64,000 nt of DNA from Cololabis saira (lineage: Eukaryota > Chordata > Actinopteri > Beloniformes > Belonidae): contig NC_084599.1 in NCBI RefSeq assembly GCF_033807715.1, forward strand, positions 33,022,160 through 33,086,159. Reading direction: 5' to 3'. How positions within the stretch are numbered: the stretch's first letter is position 1; the number at the start of each line of letters is the position of its first letter. This document shows, piece after piece, positions 34,261-46,068 of the stretch. A model generated the notes under the pieces. That model was not told the DNA's origin and did not search any database. It saw only the letters and a list, made by a program, of their open reading frames with translations. Made by a program: the position numbers and the translations under genes.

Positions 34261-35264
34261 GCCTCGGTGAGGGTACGACTGGGAAGAGATACACGGTTAT
34301 CTCCAAGGGTTTAGTCATCCACCAGGTCACGGTTCTGTGGCTACTTTTCCCAGAAGTAGGGGCCAATCCAAGAGGATGAATGTGGCTGAGCAGGAGCAGG
34401 TCCGTAAAGACGATTGGTCAAAATTTCTTCTGAGCGGTGTGCGGTTTGACCCAGAGCTTTCATAAAACCATAGCTGCAAGAAAGGTTCAAACAGCAATTA
34501 ACCCCAAAGGTTCCCTTTTCTCTACCTCCATCTTCCTGAATGTTTCATGGAGGTGTTAATTTAGACACAAGAATTTATAATAGTTTGTGTGTTATCAGCT
34601 TAAGCATATAATGTTTTTCTATTTTTGTGACTTAGATTAAGTGTGAATCACATTTAATGGCCAATAAATGCAGAAAACCAGTGATACAGTGAACTGTATT
34701 TCAATGATGTCGCTTACCCAGAACCCCTCAGTCTTTAACTACTTTTTTTTCTTTATGCTATCTTCCTTCTCTTCAATTTTTTTTCATGTTTGGATTTAAC
34801 TTTGCGCATGATGCTATGATGCATTAACGTAACAGACATAAAAAAAACACTGCTTTCCCAGGGCCTAATCTGCCTGTCACACCCAGTCGAGCTGAAAATC
34901 TTCCAGTTCTGGTCACCAGGCAGGCAATCTCTGCATCCCCGCAACACATTTTCAGGTACATGAACATCTGCGGAAAGTCAAAAAGCACATCCTCCCGACG
35001 ACGGCGTTTACATCGGCTGGAACCCGACAGATTTTTCTGCATTCACAAGGTATAACACTGCCGTCAGGATCGGTTTCACAGATTTTCCACAGCAGCTGAT
35101 GTGGCGTTTGACACCGCCGGCTCTCGTTGCCTGCCAACCTGCAGCAACACTCAGACTTTTAGGCAAAAAGGTTTTAAACCACCACCAAGCTCATCAATGC
35201 CACATCTCTGCCACTGATTCAAATATAATAAAAACAGGGTTGTTATGAATAGACATGCGACCTG

Positions 35265-35360
35265 TCCAGGGTGTCTCCCTGCCTCTCGCCTGTAATGAGC
35301 TGGGATAGGCTCCAGCAGAACCCGCGACCCTGCAAAAGATCAAACGGATATAAAAAAAAA
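35265..35360. repeat. Fish retro-repeat tail
   Basis: 'gagctgggataggctccagc' plus 'gaccctgcaaaagatcaaac' matches the tail also present near 2400, a widely dispersed fish repeat. It is short and 5'-truncated. Confidence 0.55.
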
Positions 35361-38167
35361 TGATGAATGGGTTCTTATGAACACCATCAACAATGAGAAA
35401 GATGAGACTGATCTGCCGTTGCTGAAGACGAGTCCTGTCGCCCAACAACAAGTAATTGAAGCAAGAGCTCTGAAAATAAGGTCATGGGCTCTAAGAGTAC
35501 AAAAACAGCTGCCTGGTAACACACGCCAGTGCAAATAAAGAGGAAAAAGATGTCATAGAACAACTTAGAGGACGTAAACAACATTCTCTAAAGATGATCC
35601 GCTGCATTGTGTTTGAGTTCTTGATTAGTTGATTTCAGAGCAATTGCTTTTCACGAGTGGCTTTCCACGTTGCGACGAGTCCGGGAGACCGATGAAGTTC
35701 AGAAAGAGTGGAGTGATGTGGAAAGATGATGAGAGATTTCCGAGGGTCTGAGATCGGTCATGGAGAAGGAAGCGTTGGGGGGCATGAATATGAATGAGGG
35801 AGCATTCGGAGTGAACTAAACGAGGTAACATGAAAAGCAACTTTACAGGAAATGAGGATGAAGAGGCAAAAAGGGGAGTGAAGTTACCGGAGTACGAGAC
35901 AGATTAAGATTCCAACGGAAATCATGGGAAACAGGTTGGATGTGAGGAAAAGAAGAACGTATGCGAGTTAAAAGTCATCACTTTTGGAGCTGAACTGGAT
36001 GCTTCCTGTGGTTTCCCCACCCTCACAAACGCTCCAGATGAGAGGTGGAGCAGACACGCGTGAGAAAATGGGGCATGAACAAAGATGCGCTTCCAAACCC
36101 ACGGGCAGTGGGTTTTTAATTTTCACTCGGCTGCGTTCTGTCGAGCTTGCCAACATCAGCTGTTGTGCGTGTGCAGCACTGGGCCCCGGCCCGGTGGGCT
36201 GAGGAGGACCAGCATCTGCAGAGAAGACAGGGGAAAGATAAACAACAGCTGGCACGCAAAGCTGAGACGCATTTATGCTCCTGTGATGTTTGTTCCCTTT
36301 TCTGTAGATGGGAGTACTTAAACAGCAGGCGTCAGGTTCCAGGTTTCGCCCGTATCCACTTCTGCTCCACAGACGGTCGCACTCCAAAACAATCAGGGGC
36401 AATTTTAGTCCCAGTTCTCTCCTGACGGTTCTAGGTAAAGGCCCAGTCACTCTGATTGCACCATAGATTTGCTGTGATGGAGTCTGTCTGGAACAATTTT
36501 GAGCCATGTGAAACTCACACTATAAAGGTCCTGGTCTGTGCCGTCAACACCGACCAGTGTCCAGGAATCAGAAAACCAGCTGATGGAAGTCGGACCTCGT
36601 CAGTCTCAGCACTGATGCTGCACAAGTGGAGTCTCTCGACGCAGGAGACAAATTATGAAGCACCAGATAATTGGACAATCCATTGGTATGCCAAAAAAAA
36701 TAAAAATAAAAGTACCCTGATGGTTTACTACCCCCAGAAAATTGGCACAATATAAAGTGCATTGCTTTGATTAAATGGTCTACTTTAACTTTACACTTTA
36801 TATTATCTCTAAAAGACGTATATAAAAAATGAAGACTAAATCCCTCTACCTTTTAATTAGGACCTTTGTCTTTATTTTTCTTCTCTAAAATATATAAGGA
36901 GTTATGGGACTAATTTAAGCCTCACATAAAAACCCAGATTGAGGATAGATTGATGACGTTTCTTGCTTTTTTAACAGTGAACAAGATTGCTGGCTGCAAC
37001 AAATTATTCATCTTTTATTGACTATAAAACCCATAATATGGAGTTCATGATTTGTTCGTTATATTCAAAGACAAGTATGGACATACAGCTGTGCAAAGCC
37101 CATACGGATACTAAAAAAAAGCTGTCTTTTTTATAATTTATTTAAAACCCATCTTCTAGTAATAGACTTAATGAAATTAAACTCTTTCCCCCGTCTCTCT
37201 CAGCTTTTTTTTCCAAGACCGCGTCTTTCATAACAGCTTTTTAAATAAGATTTTATTAATCCGCCTTTTAGGACCCATTGGATGTCACTCATTCTTTAAG
37301 AAAACGCCAAAATTCAGTTCTGCTGACTCAGGACTCGCCTACTTTGCTCTTCAGGCTGAGGTCGCCGCGCCTCCCGCGCCGCTCTCTCCATTGCATTGTC
37401 TGTGTTTGTGTGTGTGAGTAAGTGTGTGTGAGAGCTTAACCTCTGCATGATTGTGTTTATGAGAAATAACGTGCGTCTCATCCATCACATGCCGTCTGTG
37501 CCTCCCTTGCTATGCATAGAAACCTCACAGTCTCTTTCGGGAATAAACCAATCGGTATGCAGCACCAGCACATGGATATCTTCGGTTAGTCTTCCATTAT
37601 TAGACTTCATTCCTGCCATCTGATCGCTCTTTGTGTAACGGCTAGCCTGCTGCTAATAAGAGCGCTGGGTGGGGGGTCAATGTCGAACCTGTTGTGCTGT
37701 GTTGCATCATGAAACCATATGAAGACTTAAAGCAGAACAAGATTGTAAGAAAGGGTGGATATATACACGCTCAAGGTTACCTGGAGTCGCTCGGCAGGGG
37801 TAAAACCCAACACGAGCCGCTCGCTAAACCCAAATTTGTTTTGAAATTCTATCTGAATTCTCATGCATCGCGTTCCTCGTATTGCATATGTCTCCTCTTG
37901 TATTACAATTCATCTCATTGTATATTCTCGGCATCCTGGTACGATTCATCCGCATTTCATTTACACATGCCGTACAAAAAAACAAAACAAAGTCTGCAGA
38001 TGGATTCTCTATCTTTATATTATGCAAATATGCTTTTCCGGAGCAATGCCCTTCTGTTCCAGCAAACCTCCCAAGGCTTTTGCTTTTGCTGGTGTGGAAC
38101 AAAACTTTTTGCTTAGTTTGATTGGTTTCTCTCTCTCTCTCTCTCTCTCCCCATCGGTTCATCTCAG

Positions 38168-38236
38168 CTGCGAGTGATCACTACCTCATAGGTAACAACA
38201 TCACTGTAGCTGTTCTGGGGATAGTCATCCCCATCG
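38168..38236 (+). CDS. lrp8: lrp8 coding exon: juxtamembrane and first half of TM
   Basis: This 69-bp exon encodes ASDHYLIGNNITVAVLGIVI followed by PI, the extracellular juxtamembrane residues and the N-terminal half of the membrane helix. Human LRP8 reads GSTVTAAVIGIIVPI here. NIT is a potential N-glycosylation sequon close to the membrane. It enters after the first base of Ala and leaves after the first base of Val. The acceptor is catctcag, preceded by a CT microsatellite, and the donor ATCG|gtgagt. It is tiny, so the flanking phases and the human match carry the call. Confidence 0.9.
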
Positions 38237-38395
38237 GTGAGTACTCTTAACCCCCTTTGCTGTCTGCCTGCTCGCTTCTCCCTCCTTGCTCCTTCAACTC
38301 TGCTTTTTCTTGAACGCCCTGCATGTTGTGCACGCATCTGTTTTTGTTTTCCTTTTTCTGTATCTGGCTGTATGTGTGCATTTATGTATTTGCAC

Positions 38396-38421
38396 GTGTG
38401 TGTGTGTGTGTGTGTGTGTGT
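38396..38421. repeat. (GT)n microsatellite
   Basis: About 13 GT dinucleotides lie 160 bp after an exon. Confidence 0.95.
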
Positions 38422-38963
38422 TTGTTGGGTTTCAAACAACTGTTATTATCATTCTCCCAGCGGGTGTGTGAAATGTAAAATGTTCTCACTTAAATAATAA
38501 ACATGTGCTACATCTTTGTGAGCCCCATATCGCTCCAGTTGTAAGTCTCAGAACAAAGTAACATATAAGCAATTAAGAAAACGCACCTAGCTGCGATGTT
38601 GCAGTACGATAGCTTCACAGCTGGGAAAAAAAAAAGAAATAGCCATCTTAAAGGGGGTCTCTCTAATGTTATTATTAATGAGCTCTGAGGAAATGGGGAA
38701 TTCATGTTTTCTCGTCCTACTTGAGCAGCTGTTAGAGCATTAAGTTCACGTCACGTAGCACGCTGGAGTAAATCCACCACTGTGACCTATTTCTCTGACC
38801 GAGTGAACAGATATGTCGCTGCTCGATTCTACTTTTCGGCGAGAGAAATCCACTGAAACGAAGATCAGTGATGTCAGATTGTCTTGCATCAAGCCAGACG
38901 TATGTTGTCTAATTAGGAACAAACACACAAAGTACAGAATGACGCCTCAGTTTGACTACAGAC

Positions 38964-39263
38964 TAGGGATGGGTGATATTTTACCGTTCACGATAAACCG
39001 TCAATAAAATTCCCCACGGTAAGAATTTGCCATCTCACTGTAAAAACGATAAATTGAGGAAATGAGAAAGAAAGAAAGAAAGAAAGAAAGAAACGACTAT
39101 CGTTATTGGGATAAATGCCAGAAAGAAAGAAAGAAAGAAAGAAGGAAAGAAAGAAAGATTCCCATTGATGACACTTTTTGTATTGGTATTTTTTTTATCG
39201 TTATTGGGATAAATGCCAGAAATTATCGTGATACATTTTTTTTGTCCATACCGCCCATCCCTA
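38964..39263. mobile_element. hAT-type MITE with internal GAAA expansion
   Basis: Termini TAGGGATGGGTGATAT and TACCGCCCATCCCTA are inverted repeats, with a perfect 8-bp duplication ctacagac (38956-38963 and 39264-39271). It belongs to the same family as 7094-7460, in the other orientation. Two (GAAA)n tracts (about 39063-39092 and 39120-39158) flank a duplicated 'attgggataaatgccagaaa' (near 39103 and 39203). Confidence 0.88.
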
Positions 39264-42200
39264 CTACAGACACGGTAAACTGCAATATGTGCAGGTATAT
39301 CTATTCTGTTAGCTCAGATTAAACTGAAAATCATATTTTAATACTGTCATGCTCAGCGTAAGTGAGAAATCAGCTGACTGTGCAGATGACCTTTCGGTGT
39401 AAGCGTATGCGGCTAATTGAGATCTCTTTCATCCCCGATATTCAATAGTTTCATAAGTCAATGGAGGTCTAAAATATTGTAAAGCAATTTTTTTTTCCCC
39501 GCTTTCCATTTGCTACAGTTGAGATATTAGCTCATTAAAACAACTCCTGAGACTGTTAACCCTTTACAACCTCATCCCTCATTCTGTCCTGCTGCCATTC
39601 ACTGCTGCCACAAATCCCCACCATTCTGCGTTCTTGGCAGCTCTGAGACATTAATTATTGTTGGAGGTCCGCAAGGGCTGGATTGCTGCACTTCAGTTTT
39701 CCGCTCGCATCCAGAAATCCACCACCCACAGCTCCACCCGGAGACGCGGCTCAGCAATGATTATCAGCATTTAGTGGAAGTCAGGCTGTTATGCTGCTCT
39801 AATGGGAGGGAAATATTCCGAATGAGACAGACGCTGATGCATTTTTTTTTTTTTTTCTTAAAACAGCGAGCATTTAGAGAAGAACAAAGAGGAATGAGGG
39901 GTTTCCAGCTCAGCTACGCATGGATCCCAAGGGCTTTTCTAACAAAATTGTAATTAAATGGGGCATCTATGGGGAGTGAAAACACATCTGTGGATGCAAG
40001 CAGCGGCGAGTAACCTAATCAAGACTTGTTTTTTTCTGTCCTAACCTATGGATGGGCTGTTGGCCTCTGAACATGCATAGACCACATACGGCCCCATGCA
40101 TGCGCTGAATGCACATGCTGTCTCTGCAGGGCATTTAGGCAGTAACGCTGATATGGTAATGAGAGGAGAGAGACGTTTATCTCAAATCCTCCAAACCCCC
40201 GTCTCCCTATCCTGTCTCCCCCTCCTCTATTCTTCCCTCATAACCCCGTCCAAGACCGCCACAGCCAGGCTCTCTGCAGATGGCATTGTCTTTTTGAGCC
40301 AATGCAAGTGCAAATTTTTCAACTGTAGCGCAGATGGAGTGGGCTGAATAATTGGCTGATGACGATTCAGACACTTTGCTGGGGTTTTATTTAACAGAGA
40401 ACCAAATCACTTCCTGTGAGGCCTAAAAATGAGCAGGTTTAATATTTAGTTTAGTCTGCATGTTGGCATGCTCAGTGCTTGTGTTGATCTGATGCTGAAT
40501 GCAGGCTGCCATTGATGAAATGTGCATTTGTGTTGTAAATGTAAATGTGTGTTTTTGATCATTTTGTGAGTCTGAGAAGGAATGTGGTGGAATGAGGGAT
40601 TATTCAACCCCTGGAAAGAAATTGGAAATCTTTTTTGAAGGTTGTTTATTCAATATGTATCAATTAATGGATTAATTTGACTTTATAAGACAAGAGAATA
40701 ATTTACAAAATAAGAGTTGAATGTTCTGAATTAGTAAAAAGATACAAAAAAATGTTTTCATTAGTGACTTATTTCAGATCAAGTAAAACAAAAGTATGAA
40801 ACCATGGACAGAAAATAATCACGGTTAGAAGTTTCTTGAACATTTTCAGGTTATATGACGAATTCAATTCTTTCATACATGAACCTCAGTGATAAAAATT
40901 GTCTTTTTAACTTAGATTCATACTGTCTTGCAGTCAGCTGATCATTTTTGCAGGATGGATCTTGGCTGTGGAGATTTTTTTTTTTTTTCCCAAATTCTAC
41001 TAAGGCTTTACGATTTATTGCATTTGCGATATTATTGCGATATCGTTACACGTGATTTTGTCATCACAGATTACAAGTTTGTCACAGGATGCGAGCGTGA
41101 GCTGGACTGCATCAACTTTTCCATGCTGTGATTTAATCTGTTGGGCAATGGCCTCGGGCCCGACAACAGTCAGAAGCTAAATCAGCTGAAACTACAAACT
41201 TTCAGCAGCTAAATCAGAACTTTAGTTGAAACTATTAATATACTAGAGCACGATGCTGATTTTGAGTGAGTCAGATACGTCGTCACTCATCAGTCTCAGT
41301 TCACAGATCCATAGTAAGAGAGTGGTAATTTATGTGCCCTTGAAAAGAGGTGCAGATCTGTTTTAAATTTATTTGAATCTTTTGGTGAGTTTAACTGTCC
41401 CACTTTGAAATGGAGCAGGAGAGATCTCTGCTAACACTGAAGTTAGTTTCTGAATCACCACAAGACCAAAGAACCGTTACACCACTACAGCAACAAGGCC
41501 TTAGACTAGGTCCAGTTCAAAAACCACAAAACAGAAATACTCAAACTAAGATTAAAGTAAGTCTGGGACACATTCAGTTTCTTTTATTATTTGATTTACG
41601 GAAATATTTTCGATTTCATTGCGGTTTCATTGGTCCCAATATTCAATATTTTCAAATGTATATAACCTTCATTTTTTTGTTGGTAATTTAGTATTTAAAT
41701 GTTATGTCTTTGTGGTTATAGATCTGTTGGTTGGTGGTGTTCAAGCAATCTGGTTAAAACTTAACATTAAATAGTTATATTATTATTGGTCTGTATATTG
41801 TATTTATTGACTAAATTAGAATATGCCAGACTTGAACCAAAGTCTATGGAAAGATGATTTTACACTAAATGCATATAATATTGTGTTAGTGTTAGAATCA
41901 TTCATTAGGTTTTATTGACAAAGATTTTTTTCAAAAACAGCAGATTTAATCGCAATAAGAATATTTTCCAAAACTTCCAAAAACTTCCATCCTTCCATCC
42001 GAATGTTTCCTTTCTACAATTTCCACCTTTTATGATTGAAACGTAATCATAAGATTTTAGACTGGGAACAACCAACGCTTTTTTTCTTTTTTTGTTTGTT
42101 TTGAATTTTCTTCAACACAATGATACGATTTAAACTCCTTTCCATTGTTTTAATTGACAGCGCTCTAGTTGGAGTCATGTTTCCTGTCAATCAGCTGCGT

Positions 42201-42811
42201 GCTACCTCATTTAAATCTGAAAGAACTCTATTTTAACAACAAACTCATTTCCATGTTCTAGTGCAGTTATTTGTTTTAGATTGGCTTTTTCTTTACTTGA
42301 AATAAAGCAATTGACATTAATTACAGCATATTTGTGATGCTTTATGTTTTCTACAAACTTATTTCAGGAGTGTTTTATTTCCTTTTTCTTTAATCAGGGG
42401 TTGTAGCGTCACATTATGAAGGCTTATTGTGTTTAGTTTTTACAAGTTTTCATTATATAGTCATTTGTAAATGGCGACTTCAATGGAAATACACACAAGA
42501 CTAAAATGTTTTAATAACAATTTTCGAACATTTTGAAAACTAAGCCAGGAGATAAATTCCCAATTAATGATGCGATGATGAGTTTTGCTGTTTTAATATC
42601 ACACAAAGCTTTTCCAGGTGTGAGTGAGCATTAAAAACAGAACCCGATGAGCCTTCAGGTGACAGCAGGATGTTTGTGAGGCTGGTTCGTTCGTGCGTCT
42701 GTGCGTGCTTTAAGCGCCGCTCCGTGTCCCCTGGGCTGTGTTAACGCTCCCGCCGTGTGTTGTTGTGTGTGTGTGTGTGTTAAACACATGCAGTCCCTAT
42801 CCTTGCCACAG

Positions 42812-42984
42812 TGGTCATCGGCTTGCTCTGCACCGGCGGGTACCTGGTCTGGCGCAACTGGCGGCGCAAGAACACCAAGAGCATGAACTTCGACAACCCC
42901 GTGTACCGCAAGACCACGGAGGACGACGACGACGAGATCCACATCGGGCGCCACAGCGAGTCCATCGGCCACATCTACCCAGCA
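42812..42984 (+). CDS. lrp8: lrp8 coding exon: TM end and cytoplasmic tail with FDNPVY
   Basis: This 173-bp exon encodes [40 protein letters not shown] and [22 protein letters not shown] (42895-42906) is the NPxY signal for clathrin endocytosis and for Dab1 binding in reelin signalling. [25 protein letters not shown] sequence is near-identical to human LRP8. I chose the acceptor at 42810-42811 (tccttgccacag) because it gives PIVVIGLLC, collinear with human PIVVIALLC. An upstream in-frame AG at 42792-42793 would add six codons (VPILAT) to the helix. It leaves in phase 0 at GCA|gtgagt. If the donor is skipped, the frame stays open to 43095. Confidence 0.93.
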
Positions 42985-43095
42985 GTGAGTGGCAGCCACA
43001 GCCAGCCGTTCATAGCGCTCCCTCTGGGGGGCGGCATCACAGACAGCAACTCCCACTGGTACTCGGGGGCGCCCATGATCACCAGCGGGAAGTAA
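42985..43095 (+). other. lrp8: Candidate alternative C-terminus by intron read-through
   Basis: If the donor at 42985 is not used, the frame continues for 36 codons ([20 protein letters not shown], then [16 protein letters not shown]) to a TAA at 43093-43095. The stretch has the GC-rich coding-like composition of the exon. It gives a tail different from RVALSLEDDGYP. Whether it is expressed cannot be told from the DNA. Confidence 0.35.
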
Positions 43096-44548
43096 AGCAG
43101 GAGCGGGAGGAGAGGTTTGGAATATTTGGGAAAGGGGGAAGATGCAGGAGTTTGGCCTGGTAGGAGGAAAGAACCGGCTTGCTCTCGCACACTTCCACAC
43201 CTCCACGATGTCTGAGAGCACCAATCATTCACACGAGCTCCTCAGAGCAATGCCACATCCCACCGCATTCATACTCTACATGCATTTATCAACACCAGCC
43301 GGCCATCCCATTTACTTCTACACGTGTTACTGTTGATGCTTGTTCATGTCGAAGTGTTTGTTCTACGTTACCTGGAAAAAAAACTACCTATTCAGTCAAT
43401 GGACCTCAAGTATCTGATGTCAAAGGTCTTTTTTTTTTCTAAATTTGGTCACAAGATAACAAATTGTGCCACAAGCTATCATACTTTTATTATACTTTTA
43501 TTTATTTTTTTATATTTATAACTTTGTCGCTAAAAACGTCCAGACAAGGGGCACTGGAGTTCCTGCTTTAAAAATAAAATGATTTGAGTCCGAGTTTTTT
43601 AGAGCTGAGCACATGTGAAGGATCAGATTGCGGGCACTTTTCGAGTTGATATATTATTTTGTTTGATGACAGGTTAAATAGTACACAAAACAAATAACGA
43701 GGGAGCACAAATCAGGACAAAACAAGGACCGAAATCATGAATCGCACCTTCATATGTCCCAGACTTTCCACTGATGTTCAGTAGACGAGTCCAAATCACA
43801 CTCGTGGCATCATTTTATACATATAGGTAGATTTAATTTATTAGTAGTATCTTATTTATTCTTATATTTATTTAGTCACTCACAGGGTTTAGTGTAGGCG
43901 GGGAAATGGATGTCAGACAGGAAACCAGGAAGGGCAGCCAAAATAAGGATCATTGAGGGGGAGGGGAGTGTTTTGCTTCTGATCGGTTGGCATGGTAACG
44001 CAGATTTCTTTGTGATGCTCAGGAGGGGAATAAAAAAAAAAAAAAAGCAAAGAATTCTGGGTATGGCAGGCACAATGTCAGGCACCTGCGCGCACACACA
44101 CATGAAGCAGGCGCACGACTGAGACTCAAGGTCAAAGTAATAAGAGCGGCTTATTTCCCGTGTTATTATCTGCATCTGTACAAATCTATTTTTTAAATGC
44201 CTTTAGGCTCGTTCCCTTAACTTGTTTTGTGTTTGGTAGCGGAGGAGGCGGAGAAACCGCGCAGGTATTGTGTGGGCCAGACGTTTACAGCTGTAAGCAC
44301 ATTGCATTTGTCGCCTGCTATCAGACCGGGAGGAGGGGGAGCAGGCGGGGAGACGCCGGAGGGGCACGATGAAGAGAGGTCGGGGTGGGGAAGGAGAGGA
44401 GAGGAGAGGAAGCTGAAAAATATGAAGCCTCTGTTGTCGAGTAATTTTTTTTCCTTTCCACCTGGACTCTGATCTGTCTCTGTTTCTCCGTTTCCTTTGT
44501 GCCGCTCTGTTTTTCTGTGGTAACCGTCTCTTTATCTGCTGTTTGCAG
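42985..44548 (+). other. lrp8: lrp8 last intron
   Basis: This 1,564-bp intron begins with the read-through frame. A homologue of the mammalian 59-residue proline-rich cytoplasmic insert exon was looked for and not seen. AT-rich DNA fills 43300-43870; a purine-rich stretch with GAGAGGA repeats lies at 44320-44410. No transposon is recognised. Confidence 0.7.
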
Positions 44549-44587
44549 CGCGTGGCACTCAGTCTGGAGGATGATGGCTATCCCTGA
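44549..44587 (+). CDS. lrp8: lrp8 terminal coding exon (RVALSLEDDGYP stop)
   Basis: The acceptor is tgtttgcag. The exon encodes only RVALSLEDDGYP followed by TGA. Human LRP8 ends RVALSLEDDGLP, encoded by its own last exon, so this 12-residue tail is the best single proof of lrp8 rather than vldlr, which ends differently. It joins in phase 0 to the Ala codon of the NPVY exon to give HIYPA-RVALSLEDDGYP. It is below normal ORF-length cutoffs and easily missed. The 3' UTR follows directly. Confidence 0.93.
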   Translation, partial: RVALSLEDDGYP

Positions 44588-44824
44588 TGGGGGGGACGCA
44601 CCCTGCCCCCCCCTCCCTCCACTTCCTCCCCGGCCCCCTCCTCTCACCTCAACGCCACTACAGTGAGGCCAGTATAACGCAGAGGGGAATGAGACGGAGT
44701 CCTCAATCTGCCCCCCCCCCCCTTTTTAAGGAGCAGGACTATCCATCTCCTGACCCGCCTCGTCCTCCTCCTTCCTCCTCTGGAGTAACATTACTACCAT
44801 AACTAGCTCCACTAGTCCTGTAGC

Positions 44825-44851
44825 CTCCTCTCCTCTCCTCTCCTCTCCTCC
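44825..44851. repeat. (TCCTC)n microsatellite
   Basis: About five tandem TCCTC units lie 240 bp after the stop codon, in the likely 3' UTR. Confidence 0.85.
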
Positions 44852-45706
44852 CTCCGCCTCCTTAACAGTAGTGGTGTGTATAATGCTGCTTGATGATATC
44901 GTTCACACTAACCTCATTTTCGTTGTCCCAGTGCACATTGTACATAGAAGGCTTTGTGGCCACCGCAAAAGTGGAAAAGGTGGCACTTTTTTTTTTTTTT
45001 TTTTGAAATCCTCGTGTTTTGATTATTTATTCAAATGGGATCAATCCAGCGTGGATCCTGAAGGCAGGTCCGACTGAGCTTGTGAGGATTACTGTCGAGC
45101 ACAGCAGCAGGCAAGGGTGACAGGGTTTTAGTTTTTATTACGTTTTTTTTTTCTGTTGTTTTGTAAAGGAGCACGTCGTACACAGTCACACACAGCCCCT
45201 CATGTCTGTCCCCCGACGAGCAGGAAAAGTAAATATAACCAAGGGGAACGGTGAGGACACAAAACCAGGGGGTTGTCTGCACTTTTGGAGGTGATTTGGG
45301 GAATAAAAGAGAGCAGTGGAGTGTTTTTTTTTGTTTTTTTTTGTCGGTCGGGGGAACGGTAGGATTTGTGCCACCAGAGGGTCGCGCCTCGAGGCAAAAA
45401 GCAGCGGTGCAGCAAAAGCAGTGGATTATGGGTAATCCCTTCTCCAGGTATCAGAGTTGAGCGTAGTCGAAGACAAAACTTTCCAGCGAGCATGAGGTTC
45501 TAACGGAAACGTCAGCGACGGTTTATGTTTACGGACAGTCTAAAGCGTTAAAAAGCGCGTCTTTTGTTTCGTTTTGTGACTGATTTGAGATTTAATTACA
45601 GCACTGACTTTAAGCTGCTAATGTTTCGTGTCAATTCACAAAAAATGTTCGTTGCTGTTCTACAAAAAAACTGGTTTGTGTACAAATATCAACAACACAG
45701 AGAATA

Positions 45707-46068
45707 CAGTAATCCCTCGCTACAACGCGCTTCACCTTTCACGTCTCGCTGCTTCACGGATTTACATTGTGCGTTGTGTTCTGCATTCTGATTGGATAAA
45801 CAGTCTCCCTGCTTCTTCACTTCCTGTGTGTCAATAACGTTACAGTTTGATAAGTACTGTACATGTACGTAAAACAGCTTGCCAAATTTAAGCTTGCAAA
45901 TTTTCTTCGAAACCCGTAATGTAGACAAAACGTTCTGAACCAATTCTCCCGTTCAAATCCTTGTATAATAATTATAAAAAAAAAAAAGGTTACTACTTCA
46001 GGGATTTCACTTACTGTATCACGGGTTCTTTTTGGAACATAACCCCCGCGAAAAACGAAGGATTACTG
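45707..46068. mobile_element. Tigger/pogo-like MITE, copy 1
   Basis: The left end CAGTAATCCCTCGCTACAAC and the right end GAAGGATTACTG are inverted repeats of the Tigger type. TA precedes it at 45705-45706; the 3' TA has mutated to GA. The interior shares 'cacctttcacgtctcgctgc' and 'cttcctgtgtgtcaataacg' with copy 2. Confidence 0.75.

Larger units (their letters stand above)
31851..38167 (+). other. lrp8: lrp8 intron (largest)
   Basis: This 6,317-bp intron contains a Harbinger-like MITE at 32871-33788 with a nested palindrome, a LINE scrap near 34020-34260 and a retro-repeat tail at 35265-35350. A CT microsatellite at 38129-38150 lies just before the next acceptor. In 35968-36507 several frames are open on both strands with no recognisable product. 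The rest shows nothing specific. Confidence 0.7.
38237..42811 (+). other. lrp8: lrp8 intron
   Basis: This 4,575-bp intron has a GT microsatellite at 38396-38421, a hAT-type MITE at 38964-39263, and a possible degenerate hAT near 41000-41950 ('gatttattgcatttgcgata'). 39300-40350 is unusually free of repeats and could contain conserved non-coding DNA. The rest shows nothing specific. Confidence 0.7.

Noticed and set aside
35968..36507. 179-codon minus-strand frame with overlapping frames on the plus strand
   Set aside because: All overlapping frames are open because stop codons are scarce here. There is no recognisable domain, and it sits inside an lrp8 intron.
37694..38116. 140-codon frame just before a transmembrane exon
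   Set aside because: It ends before the acceptor, lies in another frame, and has no similarity to the stalk of lrp8.
7491..44587. Assignment to vldlr instead of lrp8
   Set aside because: The terminal RVALSLEDDGYP exon, NRHEIRRIDL and the EGF-to-stalk sequence follow LRP8; only the RHSESIGH segment resembles VLDLR.
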